Notes: generated from the letters alone by a model not told the origin. Shown: positions 36,249 through 44,807, counted from the first letter of the stretch. The stretch: DNA of 64,000 nucleotides from Streptomyces sp. NBC_00539 (GCF_036346105.1 NZ_CP107811.1:868001-932000), one strand, 5' to 3'. A program made the numbers and translations.

Positions 36249-37712
36249 ATGTCGTACTCACCCGACGGGCAGCAGTACCAGCCGCCGTACCGGCCGGAAG
36301 GACAGCAACCGCAGCCACCACAACCGCCGTACGGGCAGCAGCAGGGCCGGCAGTACGGCGGCCGCCCCGCCGGGCAGCAGGGCCAGGGCGGTCAGCAGCG
36401 TCCCCCGCAGCAGTACGGCAACCCGCAGGGGTACGGCCGGCCGGACGGGCAGGGCCACGACCAGCAGGGGTACGACCAGCGCGGCTACGGGCAGCAGGGC
36501 TACGGACAGCAGCCGCCGCAGCAGCGCGGGCCGTCCCCGTACGAGCAGCAGCCCCAGTACCGCCGGCCCGGACAGCACGAGCAGCAGTACGACGAGCAGT
36601 ACGACCAGACCCGGGCGTACGAAACGTACGGTGAACCGCCGTACGACGAGGAGCCCCCGCGCCGCAAGTCCCGGGTCAAGCGCTGGCTGATCGCCGGTAC
36701 CACCGTCCTGGCCCTCGCGGGTGTCGCGGCCCTGGTGATGAGCCACTTCGACATACCTCCCTTCAGCGACAAGGGCAAGGCGGTCAGCTTCGGCGGGGCC
36801 AAGCCCGGCGGCGGCGGGGAAGCCGCCAAGCCGGCGGCGAGCTCGAAGATGTCGATGCCCACGAACCCGACGGCGGTGTTCAAGAACGAGTCGACCCTGT
36901 CCGACGGCACCCACGTGGCCGTGACGACACTGGACGGCAAGAAGTCGGGCTTCAAGGGGAAGGTGTGGGTCTGGGCTCCGAAGGAGTACAACGACCCCAA
37001 GTTCGCCAAGAGCGGCTTCCCGGTCATGATCGCGCTGCCCGGCGGCGCCGGTTTCCCGGTGAACTACTGGATGGGCACCGACCTCAAGCTCCAGGCCAGC
37101 ATCAGCAAGTGGTACAGCGAGGGCAAGAGCAAGCCCTTCATCCTCGCCATGCCCGTACTGAACCCGGAGCCGGACAAGGGAATCTACTGGGACGGCTCGG
37201 ACATCCCCGGCCAGCCCAAGATGGGCACGTGGCTGACCGATGACGTCCCGGACCTGATGCGGGAGAACTTCCGCACGATCAAGTCCCGTGACGGCTGGGC
37301 CTTCATGGGCTCCTCCACGGGCGGCTTCGCGAGCCTCAAGGCCGTGCTCAAGTACCCGGAGAAGTTCAAGGCCGCCATCTGCTCCGGACCGGACATCGTC
37401 CCCGACTCCTCCCTGTGGAAGGGCCACGACAAGGAGAAGGCCGAGAACAACCCGGAGTTGCTGGCGAAGCAGCTCATCGACAAGAAGGGCAGCCCGGAGG
37501 TCTACCTCGCCTTCCAGGTCGGCGACAACGAGAACAACAAGAGAACCCTCCCCGACGTGCAGAAGTTCATCGCCACCTACGGCAAGGGACCGATCCACAC
37601 CAGCCTGAGGGTCATCGCGGGCGGCGAGCACAACGCCAAGACGTACGTGCCGAACATGGGCGAAGGCCCCATCGAGTTCATCAGCAAGGTCATGGAGGGC
37701 CCCGTCGAATGA
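36249..37712 (+). CDS. Membrane-anchored alpha/beta hydrolase with Gln/Tyr/Gly/Pro-rich cytoplasmic tail
   Basis: 487 residues in three parts. Residues 1-135 are a low-complexity tail made largely of Gln, Tyr, Gly and Pro (repeats such as GYGQQGYGQQ). A basic stretch RRKSRVKR precedes one membrane helix (about 144-164). The outer domain (about 200-487) is an esterase-D/mycolyltransferase-like alpha/beta hydrolase with nucleophile Ser356 in GSSTGG and a late GGEHNAKTY holding the likely catalytic His. A GGAGAAG site precedes the ATG. The tail resembles prion-like or condensate-forming sequence. The substrate is unknown. Confidence 0.88.
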   Translation: MSYSPDGQQYQPPYRPEGQQPQPPQPPYGQQQGRQYGGRPAGQQGQGGQQRPPQQYGNPQGYGRPDGQGHDQQGYDQRGYGQQGYGQQPPQQRGPSPYEQQPQYRRPGQHEQQYDEQYDQTRAYETYGEPPYDEEPPRRKSRVKRWLIAGTTVLALAGVAALVMSHFDIPPFSDKGKAVSFGGAKPGGGGEAAKPAASSKMSMPTNPTAVFKNESTLSDGTHVAVTTLDGKKSGFKGKVWVWAPKEYNDPKFAKSGFPVMIALPGGAGFPVNYWMGTDLKLQASISKWYSEGKSKPFILAMPVLNPEPDKGIYWDGSDIPGQPKMGTWLTDDVPDLMRENFRTIKSRDGWAFMGSSTGGFASLKAVLKYPEKFKAAICSGPDIVPDSSLWKGHDKEKAENNPELLAKQLIDKKGSPEVYLAFQVGDNENNKRTLPDVQKFIATYGKGPIHTSLRVIAGGEHNAKTYVPNMGEGPIEFISKVMEGPVE

Positions 37713-37733
37713 CGGGGCCGGGTGCCCGGCGGC

Positions 37734-39182
37734 CTACGGGATGAACCCCACGGCCCGCTGAGCGTCCCGCTCCTCCCGCTGCGGCCCGCCGAACACCTTC
37801 GGCGGGCCGTAGCCGTCCCACGGAGCCCATCCCGGGTCCCCGGCGACGGCGAACCGGACCCAGGCCGCGTGCATCTCGTCGGCCAGTTCCTGCGGCGCGT
37901 CGGGTCCCGCGAGCCAGGCCGACTCCGGCTTGTGGAGGGTGTCGAAGACGAAGCCCAGCTCCAGTGCGTGGCAGGCACCGAGACCCGGCACGCCGCTGGG
38001 CCAGCCGAACTCGTACAGGTGGGTCGGAGCGGCCCTGCGGGCTCCGGCGAGCCGGCGCAGCGGATCGCGCAGCAGCCGGTCGGTGAGCAGGTGCCCGGCG
38101 AGGTCGGCGGGACCGGCCCCCGGCAGGGCGGCGCGCAGCGCCCGTACGGCGGCGCGGTCCTTGCCGCTGCGCACGCGGGCCAGTTCCACCGCGAGCGGGC
38201 CCATCCGGTCCAGCAGCCGCATCGCCCCGGTGGGCGCGAGCCAGAGCCGGTGCTCCTCGGCGGTCCAGCCGAGCAGCAGCGGTACGGCGCAGGCCGCCGC
38301 GGCCGACGCCGGGTCCCCGGGCAGCGATTCGGGGTCGGCGACCAGGCCGAAGGCGGGCCCGCCGGTGACCGGGCCGGAGCGGCGCAGCACGGCTGCCTGC
38401 GCGGCCAGCAGGTCCGGCAGGGCGACGGCGGTGAAGGCCGTCGCGGTGGCGGGAACCTTGAGCAGCGAGGCCATCTTGCGGACCATCGGACGGGCCCGCT
38501 CGCGGGGCAGCACCTCGGGCGGCCCGCTCTGCATGACGGCGCGCGCGAACAGGCCGGCGGCGCGGGGCGCGGCCAGCAGGGCGCCGACGCTGATGGCGCC
38601 GGCGGACTCCCCGAAGACGGTGACGCGGCCGAGATCGCCTCCGAAGGCCCCGATGTTGTCCCGGACCCAGGTGAGGGCGGCGATCTGGTCCAGCAGGCCC
38701 CGGTTGGCGGGGGCGTCGGGGAAGACGCCGTAGCCGAGGGCGCCGAGCCGGTAGTTGAGCGAGACCAGGACGATCCCGTCCCGGGCGAAGGCCGATCCGT
38801 CGTAGACGGGGACGGCGGAGGACCCCCTGGTGAGGGCGCCCCCGTGGATCCACACCATGACCGGCAGCCCGGCCCCGGGAGAGGGGTCGGGGGTCCACAC
38901 GTTGAGGTTCAGGCAGTCGTCGCCGGGGATCTCCGGGTCCGGGAGCAGCGACGCGTACCGGTCCGGGTAGGGCACTTTGGGAGCGGTGGGCCCGAAGGCG
39001 CCCGCGTCGCGTACCCCGTCCCAGGCGGCCGGCGGCCGGGGGGCGGCGAACCGGAGCGCTCCGACGGGCGGGGCGGCGTAGGGGATGCCGCGGAAGACGC
39101 TGATGCCGCCCTCCTCCAGCCTGCCCTCGACCACGCCGTACCGGGTGCGGGCCCGGGGCCGGGTGCCGCCCGCTGGACTCAT
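37734..39182 (-). CDS. Type B carboxylesterase
   Basis: 482 residues preceded by AGGAGGTCACG at ideal spacing. Family motifs: FRGIPYAAPPVG, EDCLNLN-like DDCLNLNVWTP, the oxyanion WIHGGAL, nucleophile FGESAGA and a late ACHALELGFVF with the catalytic His. There is no signal peptide, so it acts in the cytoplasm on short esters. The stop lies 21 bases from the convergent hydrolase gene. Confidence 0.92.
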   Translation of the reverse strand: MSPAGGTRPRARTRYGVVEGRLEEGGISVFRGIPYAAPPVGALRFAAPRPPAAWDGVRDAGAFGPTAPKVPYPDRYASLLPDPEIPGDDCLNLNVWTPDPSPGAGLPVMVWIHGGALTRGSSAVPVYDGSAFARDGIVLVSLNYRLGALGYGVFPDAPANRGLLDQIAALTWVRDNIGAFGGDLGRVTVFGESAGAISVGALLAAPRAAGLFARAVMQSGPPEVLPRERARPMVRKMASLLKVPATATAFTAVALPDLLAAQAAVLRRSGPVTGGPAFGLVADPESLPGDPASAAAACAVPLLLGWTAEEHRLWLAPTGAMRLLDRMGPLAVELARVRSGKDRAAVRALRAALPGAGPADLAGHLLTDRLLRDPLRRLAGARRAAPTHLYEFGWPSGVPGLGACHALELGFVFDTLHKPESAWLAGPDAPQELADEMHAAWVRFAVAGDPGWAPWDGYGPPKVFGGPQREERDAQRAVGFIP

Positions 39183-39308
39183 CGTGACCTCCTGGGGGCG
39201 CCTTCCCGTCGCGGGGGCACCGAATCCGCTGTTCCGGGCACGGTCGCACACCCTCCCGAAGGGTGACAAGCCGTGACCCGGCCCGGTGCGCGGCGGGTTG
39301 GACCGGGC

Positions 39309-39656
39309 ATGCGAGCCATGTCGATCGACCGCACCCTTCGAAGCGTCGTACGGACGGGCGTGGTGCCCGTCCTGCTGTTGGCGGCCGGCGCGGCCTCCGG
39401 CGCCGCGGCGGCGGCCGGCGGACCCGACTTCCAGTACGTCGGCCAGGACGACAGGGTCCACGGCCTGGACGCGCCCCGGGGCTGTGTGGCGGCGGAGGGC
39501 GGCGGTGGCCGGGCGGTCACCAACCACGGCCGGGCCACCGCGACCTTGTACCGGGAGCCGCGCTGCGCGGGCGCCCCGGTGGCGGTGTTGCGGCCCGGAA
39601 CGGTGACCCCGGTACGACCGTACTTCGCGTCCGTGCGTTTTTCCGTCACCGGGTAG
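39309..39656 (+). CDS. Small secreted protein of unknown function
   Basis: About 115 residues. After MSIDRTLRSVVRTG comes a strong signal peptide (VVPVLLLAAGAASGAAAA). The mature part is roughly 75 residues with two cysteines (RGCVA, EPRCAG) that could form one disulfide, and several beta-strand-like stretches. I do not recognise a family. It is 93 bases upstream of the chaplin gene on the same strand, so a cell-surface or aerial-growth context is likely. The first ATG is used; a second lies three codons later. Confidence 0.7.
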   Translation: MRAMSIDRTLRSVVRTGVVPVLLLAAGAASGAAAAAGGPDFQYVGQDDRVHGLDAPRGCVAAEGGGGRAVTNHGRATATLYREPRCAGAPVAVLRPGTVTPVRPYFASVRFSVTG

Positions 39657-39749
39657 GAGCAGCGGCCGTGACCCCTCGGCGGCCACGGCGTTGTATGCCA
39701 TGTCAAATGCCGCAGCTCTGCGGCGATCCAATCTCACGAGGAGATCTTG

Positions 39750-40028
39750 ATGTCGCGTATCGCGAAGGCATTCGCCATCACCGCTGTCGCCGGTACCGCC
39801 GTGGCGGCCGGTGCGGGTCTGGCCGTCGCCGATGCCGGAGCGCACGGTGCGGCGATCGGCTCCCCCGGTGTCCTGTCGGGCAACCTGGTCCAGGTCCCCG
39901 TGCACGTACCGGTCAACGTCTGCGGCAACACCGTGAACGTGATCGCCCTGCTCAACCCGGCCTTCGGCAACACCTGCGTCAACGCGTCGGGTGGCGACGA
40001 GCACCACACCGAGGGTTACGGCGAGTGA
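39750..40028 (+). CDS. Short chaplin (amyloid-forming surface hydrophobin-like protein)
   Basis: 92 residues: a 28-residue signal, then a single chaplin domain with GSPGVLSGNLVQVPVHVPVN, CGNTVNVIALLNPAFGNTC and two cysteines, as in ChpF/G/H-type short chaplins (ChpE lacks the cysteines). Chaplins assemble into amyloid at the air-water interface and coat aerial hyphae. GAGGAG precedes the ATG at seven bases. The acidic His-containing tail (GGDEHHTEGYGE) after the second Cys is unusually long for a short chaplin. Confidence 0.95.
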   Translation: MSRIAKAFAITAVAGTAVAAGAGLAVADAGAHGAAIGSPGVLSGNLVQVPVHVPVNVCGNTVNVIALLNPAFGNTCVNASGGDEHHTEGYGE

Positions 40029-40067
40029 TCGTCCGCCGGACCGCATGACCGCATGACCGAGTGAACG

Positions 40068-40094
40068 AGGGCCCCCGCCGACGGCGGGGGCCCT
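40068..40094 (+). terminator. Terminator after chaplin gene
   Basis: Arms of 11-13 bp (AGGGCCCCCGC with GCGGGGGCCCT) meet at a very tight loop and are followed by TTT, 40 bases after the chaplin stop. It also faces the convergent tyrosinase gene. Confidence 0.85.
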
Positions 40095-40144
40095 TTCGGT
40101 GTGGGGCGGCCGGTACGCGTGCGGCCCGTTGAGGGGGCGCCGGG

Positions 40145-41008
40145 TCACTCGTAGCGGTACTGGCCCTGGTGGCGGAGCATCTCGCGCGGGGTGACGTTCC
40201 ACGGCGGCATCGGCTCGTCGAGGGCGATGACCCGGCCGTGCTGGGGGTCGCCCAGCGCAGGGGGCTGCGCGGGCAGGTAGCCGGAATCCGGGTGTTTCTG
40301 CTGCCAGCGGTCCCAGACCAGGTCCACGAAGGCGTGGTGCAGCCAGAACACCGGGTCGTTGGGGGCGGTACCGCCCGTCATGTGGCCGCCGATCCACTGG
40401 TGGACCTTGTTGTGGTTGCGCCAGCGCTCGCTCTTCGGCGCGGCCCAGCCCTCCAGCTTGTTGCGGAAGCCGCCGCCCCGCGCGGTGGAGTCCCAGGGCG
40501 CGGTGTCGTAGGCGGGGTCGTCGACCGCCCACTGGAGTTCGGCCCTGGTGGGGAGTTTGATCGGGGTCTGCGGGCGGCCGAGGTTGCGGGTGAGGTAGCG
40601 GGCCTCGGAGACCCCGACGGTCACCGTCCAGTTGCCCTTGCCGTAGGCGAAGGGGCCGGTCATCACCTGGTGGTCGCCCTCGCGTCCGGTGCCGCCGAGG
40701 AAGTCCTCGGCCCACAGGGAGGAGGCGGGACTGTTGTCGGTGGTCCAGTCCCAGTACGGGATGGACACGCCGGCGTCCACGGAGCGCAGCTGCTTCTCGA
40801 ACTCCAGCAGGAAGCGCCGGTGCCAGGGGAAGAAGGACGGCGACATGTGTCCGACCCGCAGCTTGCGGTCCCGGTCGGGGACGAAGTACTTGCCGTGGGT
40901 GCGGACGAACTGGTCGTAGGTGCCGTTGCGCTTGAGCTCCAGCACGGCCGCAGTGAACCGCTGCTTCTGCGCGCGGGTCAGGTCCTTCTGGTTCTGCCGG
41001 GTGTACAC
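40145..41008 (-). CDS. melD2: Second tyrosinase (MelD2-type)
   Basis: 287 residues beginning at a GTG eight bases after GGAG. The copper ligands sit at the same positions as in MelC2: His38 (RTHGKY), His54 (GHMSPSF) and His63 (FPWHRRF) for CuA, HNKVHQWIGG and FWLHHAFVD for CuB. Overall similarity to MelC2 is only moderate, with longer loops (VPDRDRKLR, GGGFRNKLEG), so it is a paralogue, not a recent copy. It follows its helper gene by 16 bases. Confidence 0.94.
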   Translation of the reverse strand: MYTRQNQKDLTRAQKQRFTAAVLELKRNGTYDQFVRTHGKYFVPDRDRKLRVGHMSPSFFPWHRRFLLEFEKQLRSVDAGVSIPYWDWTTDNSPASSLWAEDFLGGTGREGDHQVMTGPFAYGKGNWTVTVGVSEARYLTRNLGRPQTPIKLPTRAELQWAVDDPAYDTAPWDSTARGGGFRNKLEGWAAPKSERWRNHNKVHQWIGGHMTGGTAPNDPVFWLHHAFVDLVWDRWQQKHPDSGYLPAQPPALGDPQHGRVIALDEPMPPWNVTPREMLRHQGQYRYE

Positions 41009-41024
41009 AGCGGGTCTCCTGCCG

Positions 41025-41393
41025 TCAGCCGTGGTGGGGGGCGGCCATGGCCAGTTGCGTGGTGCCCAGCTCGTCCACGGCCGCGCGGGCCAGCTCCATC
41101 GGGGTGGCGAAGGACTGGAAGTGGTTGATCCCGCTCAGGTAGCTGCCGTCGGCCCGGCGCATCACGTGCAGGGGTCGCCCGTCGATGCGCACCGCGGCCG
41201 CGACGGGGTCGACGCTGATGTGGCGGCCGCGGTACGACTCCTCCACCAGCGGGGCCGGGGTGAGCGTCTGGCGGGGACGCCGGGCGCGCAGGACGGGTCC
41301 CAGGGCCGCGGCCGTTCCGGCGAGCACCGCCGTGGTGAAGGCCGTACGGAGGACCGCGCGACGGGTGAGTGGTGCGGCGGATGCTGCGTGCAT
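41025..41393 (-). CDS. melD1: Tyrosinase helper protein (MelD1-type)
   Basis: 122 residues after GAGGAG-AACGC-ATG. The twin-arginine signal LTRRAVLRTAF should carry the tyrosinase through Tat. The core (YRGRHISVDP, VRIDGRPLHVMRRADG) aligns with MelC1, but two differences stand out: there is no HHGGHH copper patch, and the conserved Tyr of NHYET is Phe (INHFQSF). Only a short C-terminal APHHG is histidine-rich. It may therefore handle copper differently. Confidence 0.9.
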   Translation of the reverse strand: MHAASAAPLTRRAVLRTAFTTAVLAGTAAALGPVLRARRPRQTLTPAPLVEESYRGRHISVDPVAAAVRIDGRPLHVMRRADGSYLSGINHFQSFATPMELARAAVDELGTTQLAMAAPHHG

Positions 41394-41492
41394 GCGTTCT
41401 CCTCGCTCGATGGCCCGTGCTACGCGGTCTAACGCGGTCCGGCGGACGAGGTCACCCCTGGGGCACGACTGCCCCAGGGGTGGGGGAACGGT

Positions 41493-42605
41493 TTACGGCG
41501 CGGGGAGTTCGGCGAAGTCGGCGACGAGGCTGCGGTGGTGGCCCGCCGTCCCCAGGGCCGCCGCGGCGGCCTTGGCCCGCTTGAGGTACAGGTGCGCCGG
41601 GTGCTCCCAGGTCATCCCGGTCCCGCCGTGCAGCTGGACGCACTCCTCGGCGGCCCGCACCGCGACTCCCGAGCAGTAGGCCTGGGCGACGGCGATCGTC
41701 AGCGGTGCGTCGGCGGTGCCCGTCGCGAGGGCGTCGGCGGCCGCGCGCGCCGCTGCCCTGGCGGAGGCGACGTCGAGCCAGAGCCGGGCCAGGCGGTGCT
41801 TGAGCGCCTGGAAGGAGCCGATGGGCCGGTTGAACTGGTGGCGGGTGCGGACGTGGGCCACCGTCTCGGTCAGGCACCACTCGGCGATGCCCACCTGCTC
41901 GGAGGCGAGCAGCCCGGCCCCGGCGAGCAGTGCCCCGGCGACGGCGGCCCGGGCGGTGGCGGGGTCGGCGAGCCGGGTCCCGATGGCGCCGTCGAGGCCG
42001 ACGGTGGCGAGCGGCCGGGTCAGGTCCAGCGGGACCAGCGCAGTGAGCGAGACCTCCGCCACCGGCACCGCGTACAGGCCGGTGTCGGCGAGGACGAGCA
42101 GCACGTCGGCGGCCACCGCGTCGGCGACGAAGCCCACGGAGCCGCTCAGTACGCCGCCTCCCGCGTCCCGTACGGGCGTCGGCAGCGGTGCGCCGGGGGC
42201 CAGGGTCAGCGGCACTGCCGGTACGCACACCTGCCGGCCGGAGGCCACCTCCCGCAGCAGCGTCATCGCTTCGGCGGAGGAGGGGTCGCAGCCGAGCAGG
42301 ATCTCCGTCGCCAGGACCCCGCTGGTCAGGTACGGGACCGGTGCCACGGCCCGGCCGAGCTCCTCCAGCACCACCGCCGCCTCGCGGTGACCGGCGCCCT
42401 GGCCGCCGAGCTTCTCCGGGACGAGCAGTCCGGCGGCGCCGATCCCGGCGGCGAGGGTCTCCCACAGCCCCGGGTCGTGGGGCCGGCCGCCCTCGACCCG
42501 GGCGAGGATCGCCGCGGGCGGGCACCGGTCGGTGAGCAGGGCCCGTACGGCGGAGCGCAGTTCCTCCTCCGCCTCGGAGTAGAGCAGGTCGAAGGGTGCG
42601 CTCAT
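41493..42605 (-). CDS. Acyl-CoA dehydrogenase, apparently non-catalytic subunit
   Basis: 370 residues with an acyl-CoA dehydrogenase fold (RTRHQFNRPIGSFQALKHRLA, LHGGTGMTWEHPAHLYLKRA). The usual catalytic glutamate is missing in both known positions: the segment matching MCAD YEGT reads ALGT, and the helix matching IVD LERL has no Glu (ARAAVAGALLAG). Its ATG overlaps the stop of a second dehydrogenase gene (ATGA). It probably forms an alpha2-beta2 enzyme with that protein, as FadE pairs do in mycobacterial sterol and fatty-acid oxidation. Confidence 0.88.
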   Translation of the reverse strand: MSAPFDLLYSEAEEELRSAVRALLTDRCPPAAILARVEGGRPHDPGLWETLAAGIGAAGLLVPEKLGGQGAGHREAAVVLEELGRAVAPVPYLTSGVLATEILLGCDPSSAEAMTLLREVASGRQVCVPAVPLTLAPGAPLPTPVRDAGGGVLSGSVGFVADAVAADVLLVLADTGLYAVPVAEVSLTALVPLDLTRPLATVGLDGAIGTRLADPATARAAVAGALLAGAGLLASEQVGIAEWCLTETVAHVRTRHQFNRPIGSFQALKHRLARLWLDVASARAAARAAADALATGTADAPLTIAVAQAYCSGVAVRAAEECVQLHGGTGMTWEHPAHLYLKRAKAAAAALGTAGHHRSLVADFAELPAP

Positions 42606-43789
42606 CGGGCCAGGTCCTTCCAGGCGAGGTCCTTGTCGTCGCGCGGCTCGGGCGGCAGGCCCAGGACGCGTTCGGCGACGATGTTGAGGAGGATTTCGCT
42701 GGTGCCGCCCTCGATGCTGTTGCCCTTGGCGCGCAGGTAGCGGTAGCCGGCGTCCCGGCCGGTGAAGTCGACGATCTCGGGGCGGCGCATCGTCCAGTCC
42801 TCGTACAGGAGCCCCTCTTCCGCGAGGAGTTCCACCTCCAGGCCGCTGATCTCCTGGTTGAGGCGGGCGAAGGTGAGTTTCATGCCGCTGCCCTCGGGGC
42901 CGGGCTGCCCCGCGGCGAGCTGCTGGCGCAGCCGTTCGCCGGTGAGCCGGGCGACCTCCGCCTCGACCCACAGTTCCAGCAGCCTCTGGTGCAGGGCGTG
43001 GGTGCGCAGTGCGGGGCGTTCCCGCCAGGCCGCGGCGACGGGGGCGATCATGCCGCCTTCGCGGGGGATCCGCATGCCGCCGATGGAGACGCGTTCGTTC
43101 ATGAGGGTGGTGCGGGCGACCGCCCAGCCCTGGCCGACGGCGCCGAGCCGGTGGCTGTCGGGGATGCGGACGCCGGTGAGGAACACCTCGTTGAACTCGG
43201 CCTCGCCGGTGATCTGGCGCAGGGGGCGGACCTCGACGCCGGGGGCGTGCATGTCGCAGAGGAAGTACGTGATGCCCTGGTGCTTGGGCAGGGAGGGGTC
43301 GGTGCGGGCGATGAGGATGGCCCAGCGGGCGGTGTGGGCGCTGGAGGTCCACACCTTCTGGCCGTCGACGGTCCACTCGTCGCTCGCCTCGTCGTGGACG
43401 GCGCGGGTGCCGAGCGCGGCCAGGTCCGAGCCGGCGCCGGGCTCGCTGAAGAGCTGGCACCAGACTTCCTCGCCGAGCCACAGGGGCCGCAGGAAGCGGC
43501 GCTTCTGCTCCTCGGTGCCGTAGGCGAGGATCGTGGGCGCGGCCATGCCGAGGCCGATGCCGATCCGCCGCGGGTCGTTGTCGGGGGCTCCGGCGGCCTC
43601 CAGTTCGCCGTCCACGACGGCTTGCAGGGCGCGGGGTGCGCCGAGGCCACCGAGGCCCTCGGGGTAGTGCACCCAGGCGAGTCCGGCGTCGAAGCGCGCG
43701 CGCAGGAAGTCGGCGGGGGCGGTGGTGGCGGGCGGGTGGGCGGCGAGCAGGTCGCGGACGCGGGTGAGCAGCTCCTCGGCGGTGATCAC
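42602..43789 (-). CDS. Acyl-CoA dehydrogenase, catalytic subunit
   Basis: 395 residues from a GTG following GGAGGTACCCG. FAD and substrate segments are intact: QLFSEPGAGSDLA, DGQKVWTSSAH, and IEGGTSEILLN near the end. The likely catalytic base is the Glu of TLMNERVSIGG, which aligns with the isovaleryl-CoA dehydrogenase position and not the MCAD position. GTGA and ATGA overlaps tie it to the genes on both sides. The substrate chain is not predictable; the pairing suggests a bulky or branched acyl-CoA. Confidence 0.92.
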   Translation of the reverse strand: MITAEELLTRVRDLLAAHPPATTAPADFLRARFDAGLAWVHYPEGLGGLGAPRALQAVVDGELEAAGAPDNDPRRIGIGLGMAAPTILAYGTEEQKRRFLRPLWLGEEVWCQLFSEPGAGSDLAALGTRAVHDEASDEWTVDGQKVWTSSAHTARWAILIARTDPSLPKHQGITYFLCDMHAPGVEVRPLRQITGEAEFNEVFLTGVRIPDSHRLGAVGQGWAVARTTLMNERVSIGGMRIPREGGMIAPVAAAWRERPALRTHALHQRLLELWVEAEVARLTGERLRQQLAAGQPGPEGSGMKLTFARLNQEISGLEVELLAEEGLLYEDWTMRRPEIVDFTGRDAGYRYLRAKGNSIEGGTSEILLNIVAERVLGLPPEPRDDKDLAWKDLAR

Positions 43790-44760
43790 CGGGTACCTCC
43801 GTCGAGGGAGGGCACGACGACCAGCCGTCCGGTCGTGGTGCCGTCGGCGACGCGCTGTACGGCGTCGGCGGCCGCGGCGAGCGGGACGCGTTCGCTGACG
43901 AGCGGTCTGACGGCGCCCTCGGCGGCGAGACGGGTGAGTTCGTCGTGGCAGGCGAGGATCGCGGCCGGGTCCTTGGCGGCGTACAAGCCCCAGTGCAGGC
44001 CGAGGATGGCGTAGTTCTTGACGAGGGCGTGGTTGAGCGCCGGGGCGGGGACGGTGCCGCCGGCGAAGCCGACGATCACGATCCGGCCCTCGAAGGCCAC
44101 GCATTTGGCGGAGGCGGTGTAGGCGTCACCGCCGACCGGGTCGTAGACCACGTCGGCTCCGCAGCCGCCGGTGAACTCCTTGACGCGGGCGACGATGTCC
44201 TCGCCGGTGCGGTCGATGACGAGGTCGCAGCCCAGTTCCTCGGCCGTGCGGGCCTTGGCCTTGCCTCCGACGACGCCGATCACGGTGGCCCCGGCGGCCT
44301 TGCCGAGCTGGACGGCGGCGCTTCCGACCCCGCCGGCGGCGGCGTGCACGAGCAGCGTCTCGCCGGCGCGGAGGCGGGCCCGGCGGTGCAGGCCGAACCA
44401 GCCGGTCTGGTAGCCGATGTGGAGGGCGGCCGCCTCGGCGTCGTCCAGTGTGCCGGGGGCCGGCAGCAGGGCGCGCGCGGGCGCGGTGACGTACTCGGCG
44501 AAACCGCCGTGCGGCATGCTCGGGTTGGCGATGACGCGGCGGCCGTCCTCGGTCTCGCCGCAGATCTCGACGCCGGGCGTGAAGGGCAGCGGCGGCCGGA
44601 TCTGGTACTGGCCGCGCGCGAGCAGCGCGTCGGGGAAGTTGACGTTCGCCGCGAGTACCTTGAGCCGTACCTCGCCCTCGCCGGGTACCGGTTCGGGCAC
44701 CTCTTCGAGGCGCATGGCCTCGCGGGGCTCGCCGGGGGTATGTACGCGCCATGCCTGCAT
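43786..44760 (-). CDS. Zinc-free quinone oxidoreductase / NADPH dehydrogenase (MDR family)
   Basis: 324 residues. GGAGG lies six bases before the ATG of MQAWRVHTPG. The medium-chain dehydrogenase fold shows [30 protein letters not shown] (NADPH site) and YDPVGGD, with no structural-zinc cysteine cluster, as in NADPH:quinone oxidoreductases and 2-enoyl reductases. It is first in the operon with the paired acyl-CoA dehydrogenases; a palindromic operator lies 48 bases upstream. Confidence 0.92.
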   Translation of the reverse strand: MQAWRVHTPGEPREAMRLEEVPEPVPGEGEVRLKVLAANVNFPDALLARGQYQIRPPLPFTPGVEICGETEDGRRVIANPSMPHGGFAEYVTAPARALLPAPGTLDDAEAAALHIGYQTGWFGLHRRARLRAGETLLVHAAAGGVGSAAVQLGKAAGATVIGVVGGKAKARTAEELGCDLVIDRTGEDIVARVKEFTGGCGADVVYDPVGGDAYTASAKCVAFEGRIVIVGFAGGTVPAPALNHALVKNYAILGLHWGLYAAKDPAAILACHDELTRLAAEGAVRPLVSERVPLAAAADAVQRVADGTTTGRLVVVPSLDGGTR

Positions 44761-44807
44761 CCGGGGCCTCCAGCCGCCGTCGAGGAACCACACTCCGAGC
44801 GCATACT

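Noticed and set aside
39183-40715. Long open frame joining the carboxylesterase to sequence opposite the chaplin and tyrosinase
   Set aside because: The extra 500 residues read antisense or out of frame to real genes; the AGGAGGT-preceded ATG gives a normal-length esterase.
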